A stretch of 64,000 bases of DNA, taken from JADJOY01 sp016713535 [NCBI: Deltaproteobacteria bacterium] (GTDB taxonomy: Bacteria > JADJOY01). Made by a program: the position numbers and the translations under genes. Position 1 is the first letter of the stretch, and the number at the start of each line of letters is the position of its first letter. The notes under the pieces are model-generated. The model worked only from the letters and a program-made list of their open reading frames with translations, was not told the DNA's origin and did no database searches. The DNA lies in the NCBI GenBank assembly GCA_016713535.1, contig JADJOY010000001.1:352640-416639 (forward strand), read 5' to 3'. Below, piece after piece: positions 20,731 through 30,249 of this stretch.

Positions 20731-21590
20731 TCACTTGTCCCACCAGTACTTTGGGCGAACTGTCGAGCGGATCATTCCGTTGTCGTCGAAGTAGAGCGAT
20801 CCGCCGTACGGATCGTTGGGAGCGGCCCGCAGCAGGTGAGCGCTCACCAGCTCGCCGAGATCTTTGGGGGGGCTGCCGCGGGCTTCGGTGAACTTCTGCG
20901 ACGCCCCGTTCACCGCGGTCACGACTCGGTAGAACAGCCCATGCACGACCAGCGGTTCCATCGCCTCGCGCTCCTCTGGATTCGGAGCATCGGCGTAGAA
21001 GGCGAGGAAGAGCTCGAACGCGGACTCGGGGTCGTCAGGCTTGTCGAGCGCGCGCCCGACGGACTTCTTCCAGGACTCGGGCGTTTCTCGCAGCTTCGCG
21101 CGCTCGCTGGGAAGCATTTCGATCGCCTGGCCCGGTCTCGGAGCCATAGAAAGTGGTTGAGTCCGAGGTAGTAGGGGAACTTGTAGGTCTCGGGAAACCG
21201 GTGACGACCCTTTGCCAGGAGCCTGTTGGCCTCGAGGGTGCGATCCCATCCCACGAGCCAGAAGTTGCTGATGAGGTAGGGGGCCGCGTAGCGCGGATCC
21301 ACGTCCGTCACGATGTCGGTGTACTCGTAGATGTACTTGAAGCCCGCCGTGCGGTCGCTCGGGTCGCCCACGGCCTGGACGAGCTTTGCCCACAACAGAT
21401 CGGCGGCGAGCTGCCGGAACCCGAGGCTCGTGGCGCGGAACAGCTCGGGCTTGGGCAGGTAGAGCGCGTCGTTGGGGACAGGCCTGTAGATCTGGTCGTG
21501 CGCCAGCAGGCGGGCGTGCAGCAGCGCGGCGGCGCCCATGCACACGACCATCGCGAGGATCAGCCAGGCGGGGGTTCGATCGGTTCGCAT
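20731..21590 (-). CDS. Membrane-anchored TPR-like protein of unknown function (one frame break)
   Basis: I do not recognise a named family. The product starts [18 protein letters not shown] with one N-terminal membrane segment (about residues 8-28). A soluble part follows with [40 protein letters not shown] and [19 protein letters not shown], a helical pattern seen in TPR-like proteins encoded beside ABC exporters in Deltaproteobacteria. Near 21133 the frame changes; the C-terminal part reads [20 protein letters not shown] to the end, including [20 protein letters not shown] and [11 protein letters not shown], which resembles pseudopilin-like C-termini. It is transcribed just before the ABC ATPase gene, so it is probably an accessory of that exporter. 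Confidence 0.65.
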
Positions 21591-21678
21591 CGCCAGATGC
21601 TCGGTGCCGGCCCTCGGTGAGCAAGGCTCGCTCGCAGCCCGCGCCGGGCGCGCAAGTCTGGCACAAGGCCTGGCCAGT

Positions 21679-22931
21679 TCACTCGGGGACCCTCCGAATC
21701 CGGCCACCGAGGCCGATGATCTTGCGGTCGAGCTCCGCATAACCGCGGTCGAGATGGTAAACGCGCCGGATCTCGGTGACACCCTCGGCAGCGAGTCCCG
21801 CCAACACGAGAGCCGCGCTGGCTCGCAGATCCGTCGCCATCACAGGCGCCGCGGTCAGCCGATCCACGCCGTCGACGAATGCGGTCGGTCCCTGTACGTC
21901 GATCCTCGCGCCCATGCGCTCGAGCTCCGATACATGCATGAAGCGGCTTTCGAAGATCGTCTCGGTGATCGCGCTGGTTCCGGGCGCCAGGCAAACCAGG
22001 CTGGTGAGCTGAGCCTGCATGTCCGTCGGGAAGCCGGGGAACGGGAGGGTCGTCACGTCGACCGGGCGGGGCGGACCCTCCATGCGTAGCCGGATCCCTT
22101 CGGGCAGACGAGTCACCGACGCCCCACTCTGGCTCAGCTTGGCGAGCACCGCCTCCAGATCCTCCGCGCGTGCCCCGCGGACCAGCACGTCGCCGCCCGT
22201 GATCGCCGCTGCGACGAGCAACGTGCCGGCCTCGATGCGATCCGGCATGACCTCGTGCTCGACGCCGTGCAGGCGCTGGACGCCTTCGATGCGGATCTCG
22301 GGCGTCCCTGCGCCCTCGATCCTGGCGCCCATCCGGCACAACATGCGAGCGAGGTCGACCACCTCGGGCTCGAGCGCGGCCCCTTTGATCCGGGTCGTTC
22401 CGTGCGCGAGCACCGCCGCCATCATCAGGTTCTCGGTGCCGGTCACGCTGGGACGTGTCCACTGATCGTTGCACCCACCAGGCGTTTGGCCTCGGCACGG
22501 ATGTACCCACCTTCGAGCTCGAGGTTCGCGCCCATCTTCGCGAGGCCCTCGAGGTGGAGGTTGATCGGTCGTGCACCGATCGCGCAGCCGCCAGGAAGCG
22601 AAACCGCCGCGCGGCCGGTGCGCGCGAGCAGCGGTCCGAGCACGATCGCGGACGCGCGCATCGTTCGGACGAGATCGTAAGGCGCGACCGGCTCGCCGAC
22701 CTCGCGGGCCTCGACCTCGAGCACGCCGTCGCGTCGCTCGGTGCGAGCGCCGACCAGGTCGAGGAGCTTGCGCATCGTCACCAGGTCCCTGACCTCGGGA
22801 AAGTTGGCGATCCGACACGGCTCCGCGGTGAGCAAGCATGCCGCGAGCACGGGTAGCGCGCTGTTTTTCGCCCCCGCGACGTCGACTTCGCCGGTGAGCC
22901 GACTGCCGCCTTCGATCAGAAGCTTGTCCAT
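21679..22931 (-). CDS. murA: UDP-N-acetylglucosamine 1-carboxyvinyltransferase (one frame break)
   Basis: First committed step of peptidoglycan synthesis: transfers enolpyruvate from PEP to UDP-GlcNAc. The first frame begins [20 protein letters not shown] with [13 protein letters not shown] and the catalytic Cys in [16 protein letters not shown], which implies fosfomycin sensitivity. At a GGG run (22450-22452, plus strand) one base is missing. Restoring it gives [18 protein letters not shown], then [22 protein letters not shown] and RDRGY-like [11 protein letters not shown] at the C-terminus. The joined product of about 417 residues is full length. It follows prmC in the operon. Confidence 0.92.
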
Positions 22932-22957
22932 CGGTCCGCTCGCCTCGATTCGTTGGT

Positions 22958-23821
22958 TCAGCGCTCGCCGAGAACCACGCGGGGACGGCCACCGAGATCC
23001 TCGCGGCACTCGATGCGGCGGAACCCCGCGTGCGCCACCAGCTCCATCACGGGGCCGGGCCGGTCGGCGGCCACCTCGAACGCGAGCAACCCGGCCCTCC
23101 GAAGGTGACGGGCCGCCGCGTCGCAGATGACTCGATAGGGGCCGAGACCGTCGCTGCCGCCGTCGAGCGCCCGTCGTGGGTCGTGGTCGCGGACCTCTGG
23201 CGCAAGCGAGGCGAGCTCTTCGGTCGTCACGTAAGGCGGATTCGAGACGATCACGTCGAAGTCGGCTCCGGCGCGGAACGGCGCCAGCCAGTCACCGACG
23301 ACCAGCGCCACCGACTGGGTTGTGGCCGACCGCGTGACGTTGACCCGCGCGAGCTCGGCAGCGTCGCGGCTCACGTCGCTCGCCACGACCCGGCTGCCTG
23401 GCGCGGCGTTCGCGATCGCGATCGCAATCGCCCCCGTACCCGTGCCGAGGTCGAGGATACGCGGCCGCGAAACCGCACCTCGTTCGAGCCAGTCCAGTAC
23501 CGCGCACACCAGCGTCTCGGTCTCGGCGCGGGGGATGAGCGCACGGCGGTCCACGTTCAGTACCACGTCGTGAAATCCCACCGACCCGATCATGTGCTGG
23601 AGCGGCTCACGCCGCGCTCGTCGCTCCACCAACCTCGACAGGCGCGCGGCCACCTCTGGGCTCAGGGGCGCGGTGTCGTCGAGCAGGACCTCGGCGCGAC
23701 GCCTCCCCAGGACATGCGCGAGCAAGGCCACGGCGTCGTGCGCCGCGGCCTCCAGGTCCGCGAGTTCGAGACGATGGGTCGCGAGCGCAAGCGCAGCGCG
23801 GTGGGTGAGGGGCGCCGTCAC
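22958..23821 (-). CDS. prmC: Release factor glutamine methyltransferase
   Basis: Methylates the Gln of the GGQ motif in release factors using SAM. The 287 residues have an N-terminal helical domain, [12 protein letters not shown], the SAM loop [16 protein letters not shown] and the catalytic NPPY in [16 protein letters not shown]. It overlaps prfA by 4 bases (ATGA), so the enzyme is co-translated with its substrate. Confidence 0.95.
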   Translation of the reverse strand: MTAPLTHRAALALATHRLELADLEAAAHDAVALLAHVLGRRRAEVLLDDTAPLSPEVAARLSRLVERRARREPLQHMIGSVGFHDVVLNVDRRALIPRAETETLVCAVLDWLERGAVSRPRILDLGTGTGAIAIAIANAAPGSRVVASDVSRDAAELARVNVTRSATTQSVALVVGDWLAPFRAGADFDVIVSNPPYVTTEELASLAPEVRDHDPRRALDGGSDGLGPYRVICDAAARHLRRAGLLAFEVAADRPGPVMELVAHAGFRRIECREDLGGRPRVVLGER

Positions 23822-24915
23822 GTCGAGGCCTCGGCCTCCACGAGCGCCTGGTAGAGCGGGTCGAGCTCACCCTCGAGGATGCGATCGATCTGGTGGAGCG
23901 TCAGTCCGATCCGATGGTCCGTGACCCGGCCTTGCGGGAAGTTGTAAGTGCGGATTCGCTCGCTGCGGTCGCCGGTGCCGACCTGCAGCTTCCGATCGAG
24001 AGCCCGCTCGCGCGCCTTCGCCTCGCGCTCCAGCTCAAGAAGCCGGGCCTTCAGAATGGACTTGGCTCGGGCCTTGTTCTTGTGCTGCGACTGCTCATCC
24101 TGGCATGTGACCACGAGCCCGGTCGGCGTGTGCACGATACGCACCGCGCTGTCGGTCTTGTTCACGTTCTGACCGCCAGGCCCGGACGAGCGACATGTGG
24201 TGATCTCGAGATCCTCGTCGCGCAGCTCGACTTCGACCTCATCGGGCTCTGGTAGGACCGCCACGGTTATGGTGGAGGTGTGGATCCGCCCTTGCGACTC
24301 GGTCACGGGCACTCGTTGCACGCGGTGGACGCCGCTCTCGCGCCGATAACGGCCGAAGGCACCGCGGCCCTGAATTCGGACGATCGCTTCCTTGAGGCCA
24401 CCGGAGTCGCTCCGTCGAGCCTCCATCGGCTCCACCTTCAGCCCGAGGGCGTCCGCCCACCGCACGTACATCCGGAGAACCTCGCTCGCGAAGAGCGATG
24501 CTTCCTCGCCCCCCGTCCCGGCCCGCACCTCCAGGTACGCTGGCCGCTCGTCGAAGGGATCCTTGGCCGCGAGTCCCAGCCTTGCCTGGTGGATCAGGCG
24601 GCCGCTCTCCTCCTCAGCGCTTGCGACCTCGCTGCGGGCCAGCTCTCGAAGCTCGGGGTCTTCGCGCTCGTTGGCGGCCAGCGTCCGATGGGACGAGAGC
24701 TCGGCATCCAGCTCGCGAAGGCGCTCGTACAGACGCACCGCTTCGCGCAGCTCGGCCGCGTCCTGGCCGAGCTGCTTCAGGCGCGCCCGATCGGCCAAAA
24801 CCTCGGGGCTCGCCATCTCCTCCGAGAGGGCGATGTATCGGTCGCGCGCCTTCTCGAGCCGGGTCGCGAGACCAGCGTCCAACTGCAACGGTAGCACCAC
24901 CGGCGCGGGGGCCAT
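23818..24915 (-). CDS. prfA: Peptide chain release factor 1
   Basis: Terminates translation at UAA and UAG. The 365 residues show EVRAGTGGEEASLFA, the stop-codon recognition tripeptide as PVT in RVPVTESQGRIHTST (the PxT class, Val replacing the commoner Ala) and the peptidyl-tRNA hydrolysis motif RSSGPGGQNVNKTDSA. The PxT tripeptide rather than SPF separates it from RF2. It lies between rpmE and prmC. Confidence 0.97.
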   Translation of the reverse strand: MAPAPVVLPLQLDAGLATRLEKARDRYIALSEEMASPEVLADRARLKQLGQDAAELREAVRLYERLRELDAELSSHRTLAANEREDPELRELARSEVASAEEESGRLIHQARLGLAAKDPFDERPAYLEVRAGTGGEEASLFASEVLRMYVRWADALGLKVEPMEARRSDSGGLKEAIVRIQGRGAFGRYRRESGVHRVQRVPVTESQGRIHTSTITVAVLPEPDEVEVELRDEDLEITTCRSSGPGGQNVNKTDSAVRIVHTPTGLVVTCQDEQSQHKNKARAKSILKARLLELEREAKARERALDRKLQVGTGDRSERIRTYNFPQGRVTDHRIGLTLHQIDRILEGELDPLYQALVEAEAST

Positions 24916-24948
24916 CCGGCCGCCGCGTTGGATCGGGGACGGGAGCGC

Positions 24949-25152
24949 TCAGACGCGCTTGCCGTACTTCCTCAGGAATCGGTCTACGCGGCCCGCTGCA
25001 TCGACGAGCTTTTCCTTGCCGGTGTAGAAGGGATGGCAGCTCGAGCAGATCTCGACGTGGATCTTCGGGTTCGTGGACCGCGTCGTGAACTCGTTGCCGC
25101 ACGAGCAGCGCACGTGGACTTCGTGGTACTCGGGGTGAATACCGCTCTTCAT
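24949..25152 (-). CDS. rpmE: 50S ribosomal protein bL31
   Basis: Large-subunit protein, 67 residues, beginning [20 protein letters not shown]. It is the zinc-binding form: CSC near the start and CSSC in [23 protein letters not shown] lies 5 bases before the ATG at 25152; the longer upstream frame is not homologous. It is the first gene of rpmE-prfA-prmC-murA. Confidence 0.96.
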   Translation of the reverse strand: MKSGIHPEYHEVHVRCSCGNEFTTRSTNPKIHVEICSSCHPFYTGKEKLVDAAGRVDRFLRKYGKRV

Positions 25153-25177
25153 GGCGACCTCCGCGGGAAACCCAGCA

Positions 25178-25205
25178 AAGGTAACAGCCACCTCGATCAA
25201 ATCAA
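25178..25205 (-). promoter_or_regulatory. Possible promoter for rpmE operon
   Basis: On the minus strand TTGATT and TACCTT are spaced by 16 bases, with the -10 about 25 bases before the rpmE ATG. This would leave a short leader that still includes the GGAGGT site. The match is moderate and the call rests on position. Confidence 0.4.
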
Positions 25206-25272
25206 GCGCGTGTCCCCAGCCGTCGCGGTCGACGCGGGGTCGCGATCGGTGCCCACGCGAAGCCGCGGTCGG

Positions 25273-25301
25273 TTGACTTGAAGCCGCCACGGTGCTCCAA
25301 T
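25273..25301 (+). promoter_or_regulatory. Possible promoter for the glycosyltransferase-scaffold-Hsp70 cluster
   Basis: TTGACT is followed after 17 bases by TCCAAT in the divergent gap between rpmE and the glycosyltransferase. The -35 is good and the -10 is weak. Confidence 0.3.
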
Positions 25302-25342
25302 CGTGGCCCCATCACTCCGTCCGAGAGCAAGCGGAAACCTCA

Positions 25343-26020
25343 ATGATCTCCGTAGTCATCCCGGTTTTCAACGAGCGCGATACGATCTCGATCCTGCTCG
25401 ACAAGGTGCGCGCGACGCCGTTCGACAAAGAGATCATCGTGATCGACGACGGGTCGACCGACGGTACCCGCGACGTCCTCGCAAAGGAGGCCGAGCGGGG
25501 GGTTCGAGTGATCCTCCACGAGATCAACCAAGGGAAGGGCGCGGCACTCCGCACCGGCTTCCGTCACGTGCAGGGCGATATCGTGATCGTTCAGGACGCC
25601 GATCTCGAGTACAACCCGGCCGAGTATCCGCACCTCCTCGAGCCGATCCTCGACGGTCGAGCCGACGTCGTCTACGGCTCACGCTTCCTCGGCGGTCCTC
25701 ACCGCGTCCTCTACTTCTGGCACTACGTGGGCAACCGGTTCTTGACGTTGCTCTCGAACATGACCACGAACCTTAACCTCACCGACATGGAGACCTGCTA
25801 CAAGGTCTTCAAGACCGAGATCCTGCAGCGGATCGAGCTGCGGTCGGATCGGTTCGGGTTCGAGGTCGAGTTCACCGCCAAGGTGGCGAAGCTGCGGTGC
25901 CGGATCTACGAGACGCCGATCTCGTACAGCGGGCGAAGCTATCTCGAGGGCAAGAAGATCGGCTGGCGGGACGGTATCGCCGCGTTGATTCACATCGTTC
26001 GCTATCGCTTCTGGGACTGA
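25343..26020 (+). CDS. Family 2 glycosyltransferase, dolichyl/polyprenyl-phosphate sugar synthase-like
   Basis: Probable cytoplasmic-face enzyme that moves a sugar from a nucleotide sugar to a polyprenyl phosphate or similar acceptor. The 225 residues show [36 protein letters not shown], the DXD-type [12 protein letters not shown] and GSRFLGG, a pattern of DPM1-like GT-A enzymes. There is no C-terminal GtrA-like membrane domain, so it is the soluble DPM1-like type. The ATG at 25343 is chosen because conservation starts there. The signalling scaffold follows after 43 bases on the same strand. Confidence 0.88.
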   Translation: MISVVIPVFNERDTISILLDKVRATPFDKEIIVIDDGSTDGTRDVLAKEAERGVRVILHEINQGKGAALRTGFRHVQGDIVIVQDADLEYNPAEYPHLLEPILDGRADVVYGSRFLGGPHRVLYFWHYVGNRFLTLLSNMTTNLNLTDMETCYKVFKTEILQRIELRSDRFGFEVEFTAKVAKLRCRIYETPISYSGRSYLEGKKIGWRDGIAALIHIVRYRFWD

Positions 26021-26063
26021 ACCTCGCCCGAGCGGCCTCGATCCGACGCCGCGGGACACGACG

Positions 26064-28332
26064 ATGCCGGACCGCCTGGGCGAAATCCTCATCCGGCAAG
26101 GGCTGATCACGCCCGATCAGCTCGCCCAAGCGGTCGACGTCCAGCGTCGAAAGGGCGGTCTTCTCGGCGAGGTGCTCGTGGCGATGGGCCACGTCGACGA
26201 GGCCACGGTGTTGCGTGGGCTCGCCGAGCAATACGGGGTGTCCTACGTCACGCGGAAGCAGGTCGCCGAGAATCTCGTCCCAAAGAGCTTCCTTGCGGTG
26301 GTACCCCTCGAGGAGGCCGAGCGGCACCTGGTGTTCCCGGTCTGGTACAACAAATCGAGCGGCGAGCTGGTACTGATCGTCTCGGATCCCACCGATCGGA
26401 AGGCCGTCGAGTCGGTCCGAGCCCGAACGAAGGTCCCTGTCATCACCACGATTCTCGCGCTGCCTAGCACGATCCGCGCGGCCATCGACAAGCATTACAA
26501 GGGCGTCCACGACGCCTTCGATCGCGCCCACGACGACGCCGCCATCCGGCTCCCGCCTCCCCCGCCGCCCACTCCACCGGCGAAGCCTGCGGACGGCCGC
26601 ATCGCCGCGCCGCCCGTCGGCGGCGAGTGGCAGGAAGACGTGCGTCGGCGCGCGGCTCTGCGTCACGGCGCGCTGACCGGTACTACTCACACCGGCGGAC
26701 ATGCCACCCCTGAAGCCACTGAGCTGGAAAGCCCGCAGGGAGAGCTGGTGGCTCTGTTCGAGCCGGAGGCCGCCCGCGCCAAGGCGGTGAGGGCTTTCCT
26801 GCAGGCCGAAGGGTACCGGGTGCGCCCGGTGACCGACCGCGCGCAGCTCGCGGAGGTCGTCGGACGAGAGGCACCGGCCGTGTTCCTGGTCCGAGACGAA
26901 GTGGCCAAGAAGGACGTCGGTCTCCTCGACTGGGTCGTTCGCACTTGTCCCCCATGCGAAGGTGCGTCGTGTCGACGCCTTCGGCCAGACCCTCGTGGAA
27001 GAACCTGGCCGCGTCCGGCAACTGCTCGACAGCCTGATCGAGGTGCTCGACAAGTTCCTGAAGGGGGTCACGCTCGACGCAGGTCGTGCTCAGACCGGGC
27101 CGAGCCTGCCGCGGATCGCGCGCCAGGTCGGGCAGCGAATGGGGCTCGCGGTCGACGCGCTCGACGAGCTCACGGTCGCTGCCTACATGCACCAGCTAGC
27201 GCGCGACGAGTTCTCGATCCCGAGCGTCGTCGACGTGACACCGCAGACCGACAAGACCGTGCTGCTCGAGCAGGTGCGGATCCCGATCCACTGGCTGGTG
27301 CACCTCGACATCCCCGTACAAGCGGACCGGGTGCTCGCGCACCTCTACGAGCGCGTCGACGGGGAGGGATTCCCTGAGGGCCTGACCGGCGACGAGATCC
27401 CGATCGCCGCGCGCATCCTGTCGGCCGTGATCGCGTTCCAGCGCGTGGCCGGAGACCGCATCCCCGACGACAAGGTCGAGATCGCCGCCGCATTCCGGCG
27501 CCTCGTCGACGTGCGCGGCAGGCTCTTCGATCCACGCGTTCTCAACACCTTCCTCGAGGTTCTCGAAAAGGGACTCCTGCTGGGCGAGATCGAGGTCGAT
27601 CTCGACAAGGTCCTCATCGTCGATCCCGACGCCGACTTCGTCGAGTCGCTCGCCAACCAGCTCCTCACGCGCCAGGTCCGCGTGCTCCGAGCACCGACGC
27701 ACGCCAAGGCGCGCGAGCTGATTCGCGGTTATCAGCCGGAGCTGGTGGTCTCGGAGGTCCATCTGCCAGATGGCGATCCGCTGACGTTCCTCACTCGCGA
27801 CCCGGCGGGTGGCGCCGTGCCCGTCGGCATGTACGTGACCTCCGAGCAGAGCCAGACGACCATGGGGCAGGCGCTGGAGAAGGGCGCCGAGGACTACGTG
27901 CTCAAGATCGTCGGCGAGAAGGTGCTCCTGGCGAAGGTCGAGCGAATCCTGGAGCGAGTCGCGGCGGCTCGCTCCAGCCGCGCGCGGGGTGCCCAAGGCG
28001 GCGTGGCCGGCGGGCTGAGCGAGATGAGCTTGTCCGACATCATCCAGATCCTCGCGACGAGCGGGAAGACTGCGCGCATCGGGTTGACCCGCGGTCAGGA
28101 CAGCGGCAGCATCTGGTTGCGCGACGGCAACATCGTTCATGCGGAGCTCGGGGACATCGAGGGTGAGGAGGCGTTCTACGGACTCATCCCCTGGGCCGAC
28201 GGAGAGTTCCAGATCGACACTGGGGCGATCTCGCCGCTGGAAACCATCGACGCCGGTTACGAGAGCTTGATCCTCGAGGGCCTACGTCGGCTCGACGAGG
28301 CGCGTGCCGACACCTTCGACGAAGCCGGATGA
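26064..28332 (+). CDS. Multidomain signalling scaffold: MshEN, pseudo-receiver, degenerate HD-GYP, receiver-like, PATAN (one frame break)
   Basis: About 755 residues once a one-base excess in a C run (26949-26953) is removed; this joins RTCPHAKVRRVDAFGQ. Domains: residues 1-155, MshEN/T2SSE-N (RLGEILIRQGLITPDQL, DPTDRKAVESV), in other proteins a c-di-GMP-binding module; a Pro-rich linker; 226-305, a receiver-like fold with no phospho-Asp (AVFLVRDEV); 310-470, HD-GYP-like, where HD is HQ (MHQLARDEF, about 376) and the HHE..GYP motif is HLYERVDGEGFP (about 426); 515-630, a receiver with Glu at the Asp position (VSEVHLPDG, codon 27754); 640-755, PATAN/DUF4388 (LSEMSLSDIIQILATSGKTA). Catalysis and Asp phosphorylation look lost, so a binding or scaffold role is inferred. 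It overlaps no neighbour; the Hsp70 gene starts 32 bases later. Confidence 0.8.
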
Positions 28333-28363
28333 AAGAGCCCGAGAGCCGCACCGGGTCGGACCG

Positions 28364-30157
28364 ATGACCATTCTCGGGATCGATCTCGGCACCACGAACT
28401 CGTGTGTTGCCGTGCTTCAGGGCGGCGACGCTCAGGTGTTGCCCAACGCCGAGGGGGATCGAACGACACCTTCCGTGGTCGCGTTCGGCCGTAGCGGCGA
28501 ACGGCTCGTCGGCGCGCCGGCCAAGCGCCAGGCCATCGTGAACCCCGAGAACACGATCTTCTCCGTGAAGCGGTTCATCGGGCGACTCTACCGCTCGGAG
28601 GCGATTCAGGGGCAGCTCGGGCGATTTCCCTTCCGCGTGGTCGACTCGCCGAAGGGTGACGTGCGCTTCGAGGTCCACGGCCAGCGCCACTCGGCCGAGG
28701 AGCTCTCTGCGATGATCCTGTCCAAGATCCGCGCCGAGGCCGAGGCGCTGCTCGGCGAGACGGTCAGCCAGGCGGTGATCACGGTCCCGGCCTACTTCGA
28801 CGATCGACAGCGGACGGCGACCAAGGACGCTGGGCGGATCGCGGGGCTCGAGGTGTTACGGATCATCAACGAGCCCACCGCGGCCGCGCTCGCCTATGGC
28901 CTACACCGTCGCGATGAGCGCGTCGTCGCGGTGTTCGACCTGGGCGGCGGCACCTTCGACGTGTCGATCCTCGAGCAACGGGGCGGCGAGTTCCGGGTGC
29001 TAGCCACCGCTGGAGATCCGTTGCTGGGCGGCGACGATTTCGATCAGGTGGTCATGGACTACTTGATGCGCGAGTTCGAGAAGCATCACGGGTTCCAGCT
29101 CCCCGCGGAAGCGACGATCCTCCAGCGCCTCAAGAACGCAGCCGAGAGTGCCAAGAAGGAGCTTTCGTTCGCGGAGTCGACCCAGGTCACGATCCCGTTC
29201 ATCACCGCTGGACCGAGTGGCCCCATCCATCTCGAGATCGATCTCCTGCGCGCCGAGTTCGAGAACCTGGTTGCGCATCTGGTCGACCGCACGGTGGAGC
29301 CCTGCAGGCTCGCGCTGGCGGATGCCGGGCTGGCGCCGTCGGACGTGGACGGCGTCGTGCTGGTGGGCGGGCAGACCCGCTCACCGATCGTGCAGCGCAA
29401 GGTCGAGGAGGTGTTCGGGAAACCACCCTTCAAAGGCGTGAACCCGGAAGAGGCGGTTGCCATCGGTGCCGCGGTGACCGCAGGAATCCAGTCCGGGGCC
29501 CTGCCCGACATGTCGTTGCGCGACGTCACCCCGCTCACGCTCGGCATCGAGACGACCGGCGGCGCAATGAACCGGATCATCCCACGCAACACCCCGGTGC
29601 CCATGACGGCGCGCAAGGTGTTCACCACCACGGAGGACGATCAGATCATCATCCGCGTCCACGTGCTCCAGGGTGAGCGCGAGATGGCGAGCGACAACCG
29701 CACGCTCGGTCTCTTCGATCTGGTCGGTGTCCGGCCAGGCCCGCGCGGGGTTCCCAAGATCGAGATCACGTTCCAGATCGACGAAGAGGGAATCGTCCAC
29801 GTCACGGCTCGCGATCAGGATACCGGGCGCTCGCACACTCTTCGCATCACCGATGCGGGCGGGCTGTCCGACGCCGAGATCGAGCGGATGGTGAACGATG
29901 CGGAGCGAAACCGGGGTCAGGACAGCGAGGCGCGCGAGCTCCTCGCGCTAAAGAACCAATCGCTCAACCTCGTGTATTCGGCGCAGCGTCTTCTCGACGA
30001 TCCGAGCGCGACGTTGACTCCCGACTTCCGCAAGCGGCTCATCGAATCCGTGAACGGGCTCACCGACTCGCTGCAGACCTCGACCGAGAGGGCCGCGCTC
30101 GATCGCCGCGCCGAGGCGGTCCTGGAAGTGCTGCGATCCATCGAATACGCCGCGTAG
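28364..30157 (+). CDS. Hsp70 family chaperone, DnaK-like
   Basis: ATP-dependent chaperone of 597 residues. The nucleotide-binding domain shows [48 protein letters not shown] and [14 protein letters not shown]. The substrate-binding beta domain follows ([23 protein letters not shown]). The helical lid is present but short, and the protein ends [11 protein letters not shown] with no Gly-rich tail or EEVDK-type end. It is shorter than the usual DnaK (about 610-640), and no grpE or dnaJ is nearby, so it is more likely a specialised paralogue than the main DnaK. The ATG at 28364 starts the conserved region. Confidence 0.9.
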   Translation: MTILGIDLGTTNSCVAVLQGGDAQVLPNAEGDRTTPSVVAFGRSGERLVGAPAKRQAIVNPENTIFSVKRFIGRLYRSEAIQGQLGRFPFRVVDSPKGDVRFEVHGQRHSAEELSAMILSKIRAEAEALLGETVSQAVITVPAYFDDRQRTATKDAGRIAGLEVLRIINEPTAAALAYGLHRRDERVVAVFDLGGGTFDVSILEQRGGEFRVLATAGDPLLGGDDFDQVVMDYLMREFEKHHGFQLPAEATILQRLKNAAESAKKELSFAESTQVTIPFITAGPSGPIHLEIDLLRAEFENLVAHLVDRTVEPCRLALADAGLAPSDVDGVVLVGGQTRSPIVQRKVEEVFGKPPFKGVNPEEAVAIGAAVTAGIQSGALPDMSLRDVTPLTLGIETTGGAMNRIIPRNTPVPMTARKVFTTTEDDQIIIRVHVLQGEREMASDNRTLGLFDLVGVRPGPRGVPKIEITFQIDEEGIVHVTARDQDTGRSHTLRITDAGGLSDAEIERMVNDAERNRGQDSEARELLALKNQSLNLVYSAQRLLDDPSATLTPDFRKRLIESVNGLTDSLQTSTERAALDRRAEAVLEVLRSIEYAA

Positions 30158-30188
30158 CGGCGGCTGGGTTGCGGCCGGACGGAGCAGC

Positions 30189-30218
30189 GAGGGCCGCGTG
30201 CCGAAGCACGCGGCCCTC
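30189..30218. terminator. Bidirectional hairpin between convergent genes
   Basis: A perfect 13-bp stem (GAGGGCCGCGTGC / GCACGCGGCCCTC) with loop CGAA on the plus strand, which is UUCG on the minus strand transcript. It lies 32 bases after the Hsp70 stop and 32 bases after the ATP sulfurylase stop on the other strand. There is no T tract on either side, so efficiency is uncertain. Confidence 0.6.
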
Positions 30219-30249
30219 ACTCGTGGTGCACTCGACGCGAGCGACGGCG

